Of a stretch of 64,000 nucleotides of DNA, positions 44,154 through 55,693 are shown in pieces; position 1 is the stretch's first letter; the number at the start of each line of letters is the position of its first letter. This stretch comes from Pyrus communis (Eukaryota; Streptophyta; Magnoliopsida; Rosales; Rosaceae). The DNA lies in the NCBI RefSeq assembly GCF_963583255.1, contig NC_084806.1, positions 24,827,735 to 24,891,734 on the forward strand, in the 5' to 3' direction. A program made the translations under genes and the position numbers. The notes below the pieces were generated by a model. That model did not search any database. It was given only the letters and a program-made list of their open reading frames with translations, and was not told the DNA's origin.

Positions 44154-44932
44154 GTGACGACCGAAGGTAGCCTAGAGCTCCGCTACCCAACAAAGAGAAA
44201 TTCAGGAAGAAGTTGAGAGGCTTTTGACCGAACGAATGCACGATTTCCAACGTAATAAAGCTATTAATGAGATGCTTCGACAAGACATGTCCAACTTAAG
44301 TGAGTTATCTTTCAATGACAAGATCGAGTAGACGGGACTATCCCACATAGATTGTCGAATACAGAGATTATTTATGTTCCGACAAAGGTAGCAGCTCAGT
44401 TTAATGGCATGCCGGGGGCAAACGAGTACCAAAATGACACACTAGCCCAACTACCAAGAACCGGGGGCAGGCCTTGTTCTCAACACTCCAGACGATTCAA
44501 TACTGAAGCAGCACATCACTAGTAGCCGAGGATTACAGACCTAGTGGTCCAATTCCTCCTGCTGCCCACAACCTAGCCTAAGCCAGGCCCAGCTCTGCTT
44601 TCACAGCTATGCCTACCTGCTCCACGGCTCCCGGCAGCCGTTGATCTATTACCATGGCTTATAACCGTGCCAATTTTGCACCACGGCTCCCAGCCGTGCT
44701 AATCTTACCCTGTGGCTCGTGCCAACCAAGCCTCAAAATGGAAAATGACGGAACACCTAATGATGGCACAATAATTTTAGGAGCAGCTCACTGCACTTAC
44801 ACCCTTACACAGGTTCCACAAGCAGTTTGAAGTCTCAAGCAAATACCCAAAACAAGACCTCACAGGCTGAGGATTGTTTCAGTTGTCCAGCAGTCCAGCT
44901 TTCCTTAAATGCACTCATGACAATGACTTCCA

Positions 44933-45226
44933 AGCTTTCCAGTGCGAGAGGGTAAACTAATAGCTCTCCAGTGCGAGAGGGTAAACTAATTGCTCTCTAG
45001 TGCAAGAGGGTAAACTAGTTGCTCTCCAATGCGAGAGGGTAAAATAATTGCTCTTCAATGCGAGAGGGTAAAACAATTCCCTAAGACCCATATGCGTAAG
45101 CTCTCCAGTGCGAATGGGTAAACTAATTGCTCTCCAGTACGAGAGGGTAAACCAATTGCTCTACAGTGCGAGAGGGTAAACTAATTCCCTGACACCTATC
45201 TAGGTAAGCTCTCTAGTGCGAGAAGG
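44933..45226 (+). repeat. Two-level tandem array (29-bp units with 21-bp spacers)
   Basis: A 29-bp unit AGCTCTCCAGTGCGAGAGGG plus TAAACTAAT occurs about five times, then a 21-bp spacer (TCCCTAAGACCCATATGCGTA), about three more units, a diverged spacer (TCCCTGACACCTATCTAGGTA) and one further unit. Confidence 0.92.
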
Positions 45227-45630
45227 CCATATAGCTCAAAAAATCGAGTGCTTGAAAACCAACTAGGCAGCGAATGGTCATGGGGCAATGGCCACTTTGC
45301 ACTCAACAGTTCACTCATCCGACTGCTCCATCTATAGCAACTGAGAAATCAAACTCAAGCAGTTTCCTTATTTTTGGCAAGCAGCACAGACGAGGCAGCC
45401 CAAACCATGGCCCATGCCACGCCACCTCCTTGGCCCATGCTAAGCCGACTCCTGGCCCTTGCCAGAAGACGTGCCACACCACCCCGACGGCTGCCCCGCG
45501 GCAGCACCACCCAAAAAGAAGACAAGGAGAATTAAGTTTTCTTACATCAATACGGCACAGAGAAGGGAAAGAAATCATCGAAAGACATTTCTTTGCATGG
45601 GCAAGCAAAGAATAATGCTAGGGTAGGGGG

Positions 45631-46022
45631 AACAAATAATCACAATTAGGAAATTATTCTATTAATTAGCTAATTAATTAATTTATTATTCAATTATTCC
45701 TAATTAGGTACAAATCATGAACCTCACCCAAAATACCAACCAAGTGGCCAGTCATCCTCCTCTTAAAGGGGCCGGCCAGACCCCTATAAATACTACCTCA
45801 TTCTCTCCTAAACTCAATTCCAATTCTCTTACTAAATTCTCAAATTTCTCCAAGTACTTTTCCTTCAAAATTCTAACTTTGGCATCGCAGGTTCTTCGGC
45901 CAAAACTCTCTCCCTCCCCATTCATCATTGGCGCATGAGGCTTTTTGCCTTGACCTAAGGTGTTATTTGTTTTGTAGGTGCAATTTTGTCCAAGATCAAG
46001 GAGGAAGAAATTTGCATCCACA
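45631..46022 (+). repeat. 3' LTR of LARD-like element, shortened
   Basis: About 392 bp. Matches 42190-42212 and 42411-42777 of the left LTR but lacks the segment in between. Confidence 0.8.
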
Positions 46023-46027
46023 ATTTA

Positions 46028-47650
46028 TAGAGCACTTTTTACAAAGTAGGGGACTCTATTGTATTTTGTTCCAATCCTAATCCACACTGATCTCATTCGG
46101 TATGAGAGTTGTCAACATTATCAAAGTTTCTCATCTACTGGAGGCACCAACGTTTTTCACTTTGTTTGATGTGTTTATATGCATGTCAATGTCATACTTG
46201 TTAAAATAATAAATTGAGGTCCGGAGTGTGTCCCACTTTGAATAAATATTAGAAGACACATCATTTGCTGAACAAGGATGGAGACAAAAATGTGGTGATG
46301 TTATAAATCTATCATGCATCACAACATTTTTTAATGTTCTTACATGACATTGCATGATTGATTTTGAACTTGGTATATATGGCCCTCACTAACTTAAGAC
46401 CCTTGAACACGACTAGAACTGAACAATTAATACACGATCAATAACCAATCGAGTATACAAACCATGGATCCATTTCAGCGTACAATACCTACTTTGCGAG
46501 CCCATGACAAGAACAAGAACAAGAACTAACTCAACTCGTCAACTTTGTCCCAGAAAATCAAAATGTCATCTAAACTCAAAAAGATTACACATAAAATAAT
46601 GCAAACTAAACAACTAATAATCACAAACTCAAGTACAATAAAAGATCAACGAGCCACGGCCCAACCAATTCACTAAATCTTTCCACTATCCCTGTACGCA
46701 TAACCAAGCTACTGCTGGAATTTATTGACGTTAACAACATGAAGGCCAAAAGAATACCTGGCAAAGCACAAGGTTTAAGTTTTTAAAAGCGTCATCGTGA
46801 GCCCAAACCCAAATGACAACCACCTTCATGCTACTAACACTTTAGACACCTGAAATTTCAAACACAATACACTCTACAATCTTAATACAAATACACAACA
46901 CAACCATTTTACTGAGTATGCCAGTTCCAGCCCCCATCAATGAGTTTTACCATGTAAGCATTATACTCTACAACGTTTAACAATTCATTCCATTGTTAAT
47001 ATAACTATATCTTTGTTAAATACTGCTCCTCACCATATGAATAATCTGCAAAAAGTTGCAAGCCAATATGTTACATGGGAAAAAGCAGCGAAGGCCGTAG
47101 CCTTGGCAACATATCTAGATGTTATATTATCTAGGTTTCTAACCACTACGAATTGACATGATGATGATGAAGTGCTGCATTATTAAGCTATAGCCCTTGA
47201 ACCGTTCATTCGGAGGAAAGACACCACTAAGCTAATATACAATTTTAGTAAGAGGAGCTGCATTACTAAAAGCTAACATGCAATTTGAGTAAGCTGGACT
47301 CAATGATGGAGATTAACCACAAATGAGAATATTCACTCATACAACGAAATGCATTCATTGGACTTACAGTTTCCAAACAAACACCTGTAATCAAAGATAT
47401 CGAAATCTCAATTCACTATTTTTCACAGGCTCACTAAAATTGACATAGAGCAAAACGGTAATACATCAACATGTCATGTCAGAAAATCCTTGGCTACAGC
47501 ATTCACCTAAAACAATAATCTTTGAATCAATACCATACCAACAACCAAAACAAGCTAATTTAACACAGAATAGCAATAAAATTGTAATTTTTGTACTTCG
47601 AGTAGTATCACACAAATCCATTTTTAGCAACTTAAATGAAGAAAATTAAA
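46028..47650. other. AT-rich intergenic, no gene seen
   Basis: No recognisable coding sequence on either strand over 1.6 kb, and no clear repeat boundaries. Confidence 0.55.
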
Positions 47651-48081
47651 CAACATTTTGAAATTGTTGAAAAAAAGGAGATCTGAAATAAATACTGGGA
47701 ATGGGCAAAACGGGTCTGAACCCGTTGGTAGGGGCGGGTAATGGATGTTCGGGTCTGGGCGGGTCCGAGGCGGGTTCAAATTTGGTAGAGATGGAACGGG
47801 GTGGGGAAAGGAAGGGTAGGTTCATAAATATATAATCATTGGCCCCTGAACCGGCCTGTTGCTTATTTAATCTAACGGTTGTGATTTGATCCTCAGTAAT
47901 GTTAAGATCTTCACTGTTGGATTGGATTAGGTTTTTACTCATTGTTTTCATTCAGAGTCTCAATCTCTCAAACTTCCCATTCGTTTCAGAATTCAGAGTC
48001 TCACACTTCCATCATTTTCCAGCCATCATCTATCTATCAACTTCCCAGAGTCCCAAACAGCTTTGGCACCACCTTACTCCG

Positions 48082-48180
48082 GCACCTCACTCCAGCACCT
48101 GACTCTCTTCCCATCCTCCTCCACGGCACAACATCACCTCACTCCGGCACCTGACTCTCCTTTCATCCTCCTCCACGGTT
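48082..48180 (+). repeat. 52-bp tandem duplication
   Basis: CACCTCACTCCAGCACCTGA... is repeated with 52-bp spacing and a few changes, in sequence that the chromovirus at 48262 has split. Confidence 0.8.
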
Positions 48181-48261
48181 CCACCCAATCACGAGTTGTG
48201 ACTTGCGACAACCACCACCCCATCCTCATTGTTGAGAACCACGGTCCAAACTCCATTTGTC

Positions 48262-48574
48262 TGTTAGAACCTACCCTTTGGGCCTAACACTTCTTTCTCA
48301 AGACCGGCCCTTATATATAAATAATTACCTACCTGGTTATCAGGCCCAAGCCCCAGGCTCTAGGAAAGACACCACATTTGGCGGTTACCATTGAGCTAGG
48401 GTTCCTTTTTTTGACTTAATATAAATATGTAGTTTTGTGGCCTCTGTGGGCAGCTATGAATGAAAAGACTTATCTTCCCCTTTTGCCTCATCTTCTCTCC
48501 TTATCTCTTTTAAATTTCCCTGCACTATTTTCAATTATTACCTTTTTCAGCTCTTGAACTGATTGGGTGTACCA
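48262..48574 (+). repeat. Chromovirus 5' LTR
   Basis: Starts TGTTAGAACC and ends GGGTGTACCA. Includes TATA-like TATATATAAATAA near 48311. Confidence 0.9.
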
Positions 48575-48599
48575 ATTGGTATTAGAGCCCATTGATCCA

Positions 48600-49977
48600 A
48601 TGGGCAAAAACACCTATTCCTTGAGCTCTAATCCCGAAGCCGTCCCAGCGGCATTGGATGTCCGCCATGAACACCTTTGTACCTAGGTCAATGATGTATG
48701 CGATTCCCTCTCGGCTTTGGAAAACCAACAAGCCTCGTTCCAAAAGTCTTTTAACCAAATGAACAATTCTAACGTGGCCTTCCAAAGCACCATGGCATCC
48801 CAGTTCACAACTTTCCAGTCTTTAATGCTGGATGAGCTTTGCCTCTTCAAATCCACCCTCCCTCCTATCCCAACAACTACCTGCCCACCCACAGTCACCT
48901 CCACCCATCCCTGTTCCTCTACCCTGACTCCACACCCATCGTTTCGCTTTTTTTTCACCCCATCGACAACTTCCTATTTGGGTTTGGGCCTTTCTAACCC
49001 CCTATCCTCCACGCTAGCCCAACCACCCCCTTTAGCCCCACTACGCACTTATGTTCCCTTAACCCAGCCCACCCTATTTCCTACGACCATTACAAGTCGG
49101 CCCACCCCTTCTCAGCCACATCAAACCCCTTCGACCTTATTTTCACCCCACCCATACACCCCATTGCATCCTAATTGTATCCCAGTCCCACTCTTTCCAT
49201 GTTGCCCCTTCACCCACCCCAGCTTAAACTATTCACACCTATCCACCACCACATAACTTCCAACACCCTTAACATAACTTCAAAGCTATAAAAATGGAAC
49301 TCCCTCATTTCAACGGGGAAGACCTTTACAGTTAGTTGGCCATGGCTGAACGTTACCTCGACTATTATGAGGTCCCTCCTCAACAATGGTTTTCCTTATG
49401 GCAGCATGTAACTTTGGTGCTGATGCTTCCATTTGGATACGGGTTTTGAACAACGATTTGGCCGTTATAATTAGGCGCTCTTTGTGGAATTGTTGCTACA
49501 ACGTTTTGGGGGTGGTGATCGAGCAAATATCGAATCACAACTCACCAACATTCAACAAACAGGAACAGTGGATGAGTATATTGTGGAGTTTACTAAACTT
49601 TCATGCTGGGTAATCGACTGAACCAAGAATCAATTGAAGCATGTATTTCGAGGAGGTTTAAAAGAGGACATTCGTCATGATGTCCTAGCATTAGAACTAG
49701 ATTCCTTACATCAGGCTCAAAAATTGGCAAAAATCTTTTAGAACAAAAACTAAGCTAAACGATCTTTTCGCCCTTCATTATCTCGCCAATATTACCCTTC
49801 CAGCTTTTCCCAACCTCCCAACACTACCATTACATTAGCTCTTCCAGGCCCTAAACCCCCACAACCCCCTCTCGGTCCATTTAAAAGGTTAACCCCAGCA
49901 AAGGTTCAGGAGAAGATTAGGAAACGGAATGCTTCCATTGCTCGGAACCCCACATTCTAGGACATAAATGTAAAACC
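48600..49977 (+). pseudogene. Chromovirus gag
   Basis: ATG at 48600 (MGKNTYSLSS), in-frame TAG about 30 codons later. Then a coiled-coil-like N-terminal part and a long Pro/Thr/Ser-rich linker. The Ty3 gag block reads KMELPHFNGEDLYS*LAMAE near 49290, again with a stop where Trp is usual. CFHCSEPHILGHKC (about 49929-49975) is the zinc knuckle region. Several stops and frame changes lie between. Confidence 0.85.
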
Positions 49978-50067
49978 CCTATAATTGTGCTATTGGATGC
50001 TACTAGTTCGGAGGATGAATCCATAAAGTTTCATGATTATCATTCCAGGTTGTAGCATGGGTAGCCA

Positions 50068-51969
50068 ATGCGTTTACAAGGGTTCATTCAAAATAAACCA
50101 ATTATGGTTCTTATTGACTCCGGCATAGCTTGTAATTTACTCCACATTAACGTTGCAAAAACGCATGTGATTACCCATGGAATCAATCACCCCTGTTCAA
50201 TTCACCACGACCTCTCACAAACAGGTCTCTTCGTCCTTGCAAGTTCATAACGTCGATGTGCAACTAGAGGGCTATACACTCACGAGATCATTTCTTCTCT
50301 TGGAAATACCAGGCTATGACCTTATTTTGGGGTCAGAATGGTTGCAGTCACTTGGGTTTATTGGATGGCACTTCAAAAACAAAACAATGTTATTCAATGT
50401 CCAGGGTACAATCTATACACTTCAAGGCTTAGTATCGGCTCAACCCAGCATCCGACCTTCCCACTTGATACAACCTACAACCCTTCCTACCCATTCCCTA
50501 TTCTCCATTACCCCACCCAGCGATTTGTCCCTTTCCCCACCTCTCAACACTTACCCACACATTATGTCCCTGCTGTCCAGATACCAACACCTTTTTCCAT
50601 CACATCCGGCCTCCCACCACAACGACCAATAGACCATAAAATACCCTTATTACCAAACACCACCCTTATCAATGTTCGACCCTATCACTACCCCCATTCT
50701 CAAAAAGCTGAAATAGAAAGGTAGGTACAAGACCTCCTCAACTCAGGGGTTATCCAAAACAGTAATAACTCCTTCTCATCTCGAGTCATTCTTATGATAA
50801 AAAAAAAGAGATGAAACCTGGCATCTTTGCATTGATTATAAAGCCTTGAATCCAGCAACCATTAAAAACTGTTTCCCCATCCTTGTTGTAGACGAGCTCC
50901 TTGACAAATTACATGGTGCATCCATTTTCTCTAAGCTTAACCTTTGGTCAAGATACCATCAAATTCGAATGTGTTTCGATGACATCCCAAAAATAGCCTT
51001 TCGAACACATGACAGCCACTTTGAATTTTTGGTTATGCCATTCGGCATTTCCAATGCACCATCCACGTTCCAAGCGCTAATGAACTCCATTTTTTGCCCT
51101 TACTTATGTAAGTTTGTTCTCGTTTTTTTTTTTTAATTTTCTTTTTTATGATATCCTTGTGTATAGTCTTTCTTTGACTACTCACCTCTCCTATTTGGAG
51201 ACTGTTTTTCAAGTATTGTCTACTCATAACATAAGAGTCAAGCTGAGCAAATGCTCTTTCGAACAAACCACTATTGATTACTTGGGCCATTCCATTTCGG
51301 GCCAAGGCGTGATAGTGGACAATTCGAAGATCCGAGCAATCAACGAATGGCCTCAACCAATGTCCCTTAAAGGTCTCCAGGGATACTTGGGCTTAACCGG
51401 TTATTATCGAAAATTTGTTCACTACTACGGATTGATAGCGAAGCCTTTGACAAACATGTTACAACAAGGGAACTTCTCTTAGACCCCAGAGTCACTCGTT
51501 GCCTTCACCAACCTCAAGCATGCGTTAACCACTACGTCGGTCCTTGCCCTTCCAGATTTCACTAATCATTTTGTAGTGGAAACAGATGCTTTTGGGATAG
51601 GTATAGGTGTTGTTTTATGTTAAGATGGGCACCCCATTGCTTACCTTAGCAAGGCCTTATCAGGTCGTAATCTCTCTCTCTCTCCATTTATGACAAAGAA
51701 ATGCTTGCCATAGTGTTCGCAGTGCAAATTAAAGACCATATTTACTTGGCCAACAGTTCCGTATAGTGACTGATCATAAGCCCATGTACTTTCTAGAGCA
51801 GCGTAGTACGACTCCTCAACAACAAAAATGGCTTGTCAAACTTCTTGGGTACAACTATATGGTCGATTACCAGCCGGGTTCTCAAAACGAGGCTCCAGAT
51901 GCACTTTCTCGCCAGCAGGAGTTATTACCTTTAATGGGTTTGTCAACACCTATTTTCAATTGTTTTTAG
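50068..51969 (+). pseudogene. Chromovirus protease, reverse transcriptase, RNase H
   Basis: Protease: PIMVLIDSGIACNLL with an intact DSG (about 50100). [34 protein letters not shown] and [16 protein letters not shown]. The catalytic Asp in the usual FSKLDLRSGYHQI is Asn. The FFDDILVYS motif reads FYDILVYS and is preceded by a T-rich frameshift near 51123. RNase H: ETDAFGIGIGVVL (about 51580) and TDHKPMYFLEQR (51766 on). At least stops at 50720-50725, 51481-51483 and 51620 break the frame, so no active enzyme is possible. Confidence 0.9.
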
Positions 51970-52023
51970 GACCTGCAAACTGCCTACACTACGGATCCAC
52001 AAGTCCAAGCTATTTGGCCTTCA

Positions 52024-53480
52024 TTGGTCCAGGCACTAAACACAAGCACTAAGGGTTTCTCTTTTGTGAATGGCATACTTTATTACAAGGAGCGGGTTTT
52101 TGTTCCTCTTACATCTCAGTGGCGTGCCAAGATATTAGAGGAATTTCACTCTTCACTTCAGGGTGGTCAGTCTGGATTCCTTCGAACATATCACCGAATC
52201 TCTCGCAATGTTCATTGCCCAGGCATTAGGAAGGATGTCAAGAATTTTGTCTCTACTTGCAACGAATGCCAACGAAAAAACAATGACAATATTCACCCAC
52301 CCGGGTTCTTACAGCCTCTACCCATTCCTCAGGGCATATGGCACGCTATCACTCTAGATTTCATTAAAGATTTACCTTCCTCTAATGGTCATACGGTAAT
52401 TTTGGTTGTAGTGGATTGGCTCACTAAAAATGGGCACTTTATCCCGATCAAGCATCCATATACGGCTGCTTCCATTGCGGACATTTTCATCAAGGAAATC
52501 TTTCGCCTCCATGGCATGCCCAAATCAGTTGTCTCGGATCGTGACCCCACATTCCTAAGCCAATTTTGGCAAGAGTTTTTTAAACTCCAGGGCACCAAAC
52601 TCTGCCTTAGCACCGCATACCACCATCAGTTCGATGGCCAATCTAAGGTCCTTAATCGAATATTGGAACATTTACTTCATTGTTTTTTAGCTGATAGGCT
52701 GCAAAAATGGGCGACGCACCATCAGTTCGATGGCCAATCTAAGGTCTTTAATCGAACATTGGAACATTTACTTCATTGTTTTTTAGCTGATAGGCTGCAA
52801 AAATGGGCGACGCTTCTTCCGTGTGCTAAATGGTGGTACAACACCACTTTCCAATCTGCCATTCGAATGTCTCCATTCCAAGTATTGTATGGTGTTCCCC
52901 CACTATCAGTTCAATCCTACTTACCAGGCACCACTACCATGCGGTTGATCAGGCATTGCAAGACCGCGACCAACTACTCTGCTTATTGCATACTAATTTG
53001 CAACTTGCTCATAATCGCATGAAGTAGATTTATAATAAAGGCCAAACAGAGCGAGTTTTCAATGTTGGTGATTGGGTATACCTTAAGCTTCAGCCCTATC
53101 GTTAACAATCGGTGGCTGCTTGACCATTTAACAAACTAGCACCTAAGTATTATGGTCCATTCCAAGTTCAAGAACGCATTGGCACGGTGGCTTATCGCCT
53201 ACATCTTCTACCATATTCCAAAATACACCCCGTCTTCCATGTTTTGTTGCTGAAGAAAAAGAGAGGTGATGAAATTGCTCCTAACTCCAACCTGCCACCA
53301 ATTGATACTATAGGTGTATTCCATTGTCAACCACATGCCATCTTAGACAGAAGGTTGTTCAAAAAGACAAATGCTGCAGCCACTAAATGGTTAATCAAAT
53401 GGTCAGGACTTCTTGTTGAAGACGCCACATGGGAAGTAGCAGATGACATCCTTACTCACTATCCCGACTTCATGACCTGA
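52024..53480 (+). pseudogene. Chromovirus integrase with chromodomain-like end
   Basis: The zinc-binding domain (H..H..CNEC) spans about 52145-52275, followed by the core ITLDFIKDLPSSNGHTVILV, then SVVSDRDPTFLSQFW. The third catalytic residue, normally Glu in DGQSEV, is Lys (DGQSKV) in both copies of an exact 96-bp in-frame duplication (52621-52716, 52717-52812). After a frame change near 53020 the end carries LIKWSGLLVEDATWE, a chromodomain signature, up to TGA 53478-53480. Confidence 0.9.
52621..52812 (+). repeat. 96-bp tandem duplication in integrase
   Basis: Two adjacent 96-bp copies differ at two positions (CCTTAATC/CTTTAATC and ATATTGG/ACATTGG) and encode a duplicated 32-aa segment in frame. 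Confidence 0.96.
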
Positions 53481-53507
53481 GGACAGACCTTATCTCAAGG
53501 GGGGAGT

Positions 53508-53822
53508 TATTAAAACCTGCCCTTTGGGCCTCACACTTATCTCTCAAGACCGGCCTTTATATATAAATAATTACCTACCTGGTTGTTAGGCCCAAGCCCC
53601 AGACTCTTGGAAATACACCACATCTGGCGTTTACCATTAAGCTAGGGTTTCCTTTTTTAACTTAATATAAATATGTAGTTTTGTGGCCTCTGTGGGCAGC
53701 TATGAATGAAAAGACTTATCTTCCCCTTTTGCCTCATCTTTTCTCCTTATCTCTTTTAAATTTCCCTGCTCTATTTTCAATTATTACTTTTTTTTCAGCT
53801 CTTGAACCGATTGGGTGTACCA
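53508..53822 (+). repeat. Chromovirus 3' LTR
   Basis: Preceded by the polypurine tract CTCAAGGGGGGAG (53494-53506). Confidence 0.9.
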
Positions 53823-53969
53823 TCATCCACCATTATCCTCCAAATCCCTAGGTAATTTATGAATTAGGGTTTGGTTTCCTCAATTTGTTAAATTGGGGTT
53901 TTTGCTCAGTCTGTTAAATTAGGGATTTTGGTTTGGTAGCTTGGTTTGCTAAATTTTGGTTTGGTAACT

Positions 53970-55166
53970 TGGGTTTGCACAATCTGTCAAATCTCCCAAT
54001 TTGGTCTTAATTACCAATGTTCCTATGCCTGCCACATTGACTATTTCTCCTATTCTCATATTCATTTTGGAAGTTAAATTCCTCTGTTGATTGACAAGTA
54101 ATCTCTCATCACTTGTCATGTGGTTACTACAACGACTATCAATATACAAAGAGTGGTTCACTTTCACATCTGTCACAACATTGCAAACATAGAACAATGA
54201 TCTTGTCTCTTCAAACTGATTGGCATAATTCACCTTTTGTGTGCCTTTGTTTCCATTGCAAGAGCACATGACCAAATTTACCACATCCAGTGCATTTAGG
54301 CTTTCTTTCAAATTAACATTGTGATAAGCCACACATGACCAAATTTACCACATCGAGTGCATTTGGCTTTCCTTCAAATAAACACTTCCTATAATGTAGC
54401 AAATCATAGTGTTTGCAGGTTGTTTCATTCACATCTTGAATAAGATTTTGCTTGGGAGAAAAGTTAGGCCTATTATCCCACTTCTTTCCTTTTGATTTCC
54501 AATTCTTTTGAAACTTTTGATTTCTAGAGAATCCACCAACCTTAGGGTTCTTAGCTTTTACATTTAAGCTTGCAAAAGTATTTTTTTAGTTGAATTTTCA
54601 GCATGTTTGTCTTGTTCAAAACCTTTCAAGGAGGCTAAACTTCCTAGATGTCAAGTGCTTCAATGTCCTTGGAATGTTTAGTTGCAGAGCATATAAAGTC
54701 ATATGATCTAGGCAAGTTAATTAATAATTTATGTACAATTTTCTCTCTAGACAAATCTTCACCATAACTCTTCATTTGATTAATTACAATAGTCTAGTGA
54801 GATATGCAGACAAGGATCCACTATCTTTCATGCGAGTATATTTAAAGTTTCAGCGCAAACCTTACACTCCTTACTTGCTTATCTCCTTTGAACTCTTGCT
54901 GCAGAATATCCCATTCTCCTTTAAAGGTCTCTTTATTCGTGATTCATGGGAAGATTTGGTCTAAAATAGCTCATTGGATCAATCCAATAGCTCATGCATC
55001 CTTCATAAGAGTTTCAGTTCTTTGGATCTGAGACATCAAAGCCACTCTCTTCAAGATCCTAGAGTCCATGAGAATTTAGTATGGTTTCCATATGAATTCT
55101 CTATAATTCATAGTTATCACCATTGAAAACTGGACTGGGAAGCTTTGTATTACTCGATCTAGCCAT
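53970..55166 (-). pseudogene. Copia gag and protease (partial element)
   Basis: On the minus strand MARSSNTKLPSPVFNGDNYE (ATG at 55166), with a TAG where Trp is usual, opens a plant copia gag. It continues through zinc-knuckle-like CKHYDLLHYRKC and KPKCTGCGKFGHV to the protease block YIDSRCSNHMT near 54150, where DSG has become DSR. A 67-bp duplication lies at 54265-54387. The frame is broken many times and integrase/RT are missing, so the element is truncated at its 3' side. Confidence 0.85.
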
Positions 55167-55278
55167 ATTAGACTTTGAAATTGAGAAATCGAACAAACTT
55201 AAAACTTGGATGACCTCAAATACAACTTAAAACAATTCAAGTTTTCTTCCACGGGTTCACACTCAATTTAGACGATGA

Positions 55279-55296
55279 ATCTAGGCTCTAAGGCCA
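55279..55296 (-). other. Primer binding site of partial copia element
   Basis: The minus strand reads TGGCCTTAGAGCC directly after the LTR, similar to the usual copia primer site. Confidence 0.6.
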
Positions 55297-55693
55297 TGTT
55301 AGCATTTAGTAGTGTTTTTGAGCTTCGAAAATGGATTTGAACGATTTTAGATTTTTGGGAAAAATAGTTGCAGAGAATTTCAGAGAATGTTGAAGATGGT
55401 GATATGTGCATTACATTCATCAATCACACAAGAAGTGGGATATTACTGTTAGAAGAGAGAGGAAGGGATATTCTTCTCTCTCTTACATCAAAGCAGATTG
55501 TAGCCATTTATTTTGACAGCCTATGAGATGCTTACACTTGTTATAATTCATCACTTACAACAAAGGCTAGCTAGAGAAGCCACTTGGACTACGATCCCAT
55601 GACTCTTGGAAATCAGCTGAAGGGTTATGCACCAGCACCTTGAACCATTACTAACTAGTTTTCAAATGATAAACCTCACCGCCGCATCTAACA
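55297..55693 (-). repeat. 5' LTR of partial copia element
   Basis: 397 bp from TGTTAGCATT to CATCTAACA on the plus strand. The ends TGTTAG/CTAACA are inverted as expected. No second copy is in the window. Confidence 0.65.

Larger units (their letters stand above)
42190..46022 (+). mobile_element. LARD-like non-autonomous LTR retrotransposon
   Basis: 3.8 kb flanked by the perfect 5-bp duplication ATTTA (42185-42189 and 46023-46027). The left LTR (42190-42777, 588 bp) runs from TGTGGAGCC to GCATCCACA with a TATA box CTATAAAT near 42533. The right LTR (about 45631-46022) ends the same way but lacks about 190 bp of its 5' part. A primer-site-like TTGGTGTTTTCATTGAGAG follows the left LTR, and a purine run AGGGTAGGGGGA precedes the right one. 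The interior has no pol genes, only GCCCA-rich spacer, a gag-like leader frame and a tandem array. Confidence 0.88.
48262..53822 (+). mobile_element. Ty3/gypsy chromovirus, complete but inactive
   Basis: 5.56 kb. LTRs of 313 bp (48262-48574) and 315 bp (53508-53822) share most of their sequence. Primer site TTGGTATTAGAGCCC (one change from the tRNA-iMet complement) at about 48576. Gag with zinc knuckle, protease, RT, RNase H, integrase and a chromodomain-like end follow in Ty3 order, then the polypurine tract AAGGGGGGAG. Short LTRs suggest a Reina-like clade (inference). Flanks ttgtc and tcatc match at 3 of 5 positions, so the target duplication is not secure. Confidence 0.93.

Noticed and set aside
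44933..45226. CRISPR-like array with 29-bp repeats
   Set aside because: Units abut each other and the 21-bp spacer is itself repeated; it is a higher-order tandem repeat in a retroelement.
48717..49256. 179-aa Pro/Thr/Ser-rich protein as an independent gene
   Set aside because: It continues in frame from the chromovirus gag start at 48600 and is the gag linker, not a separate gene.
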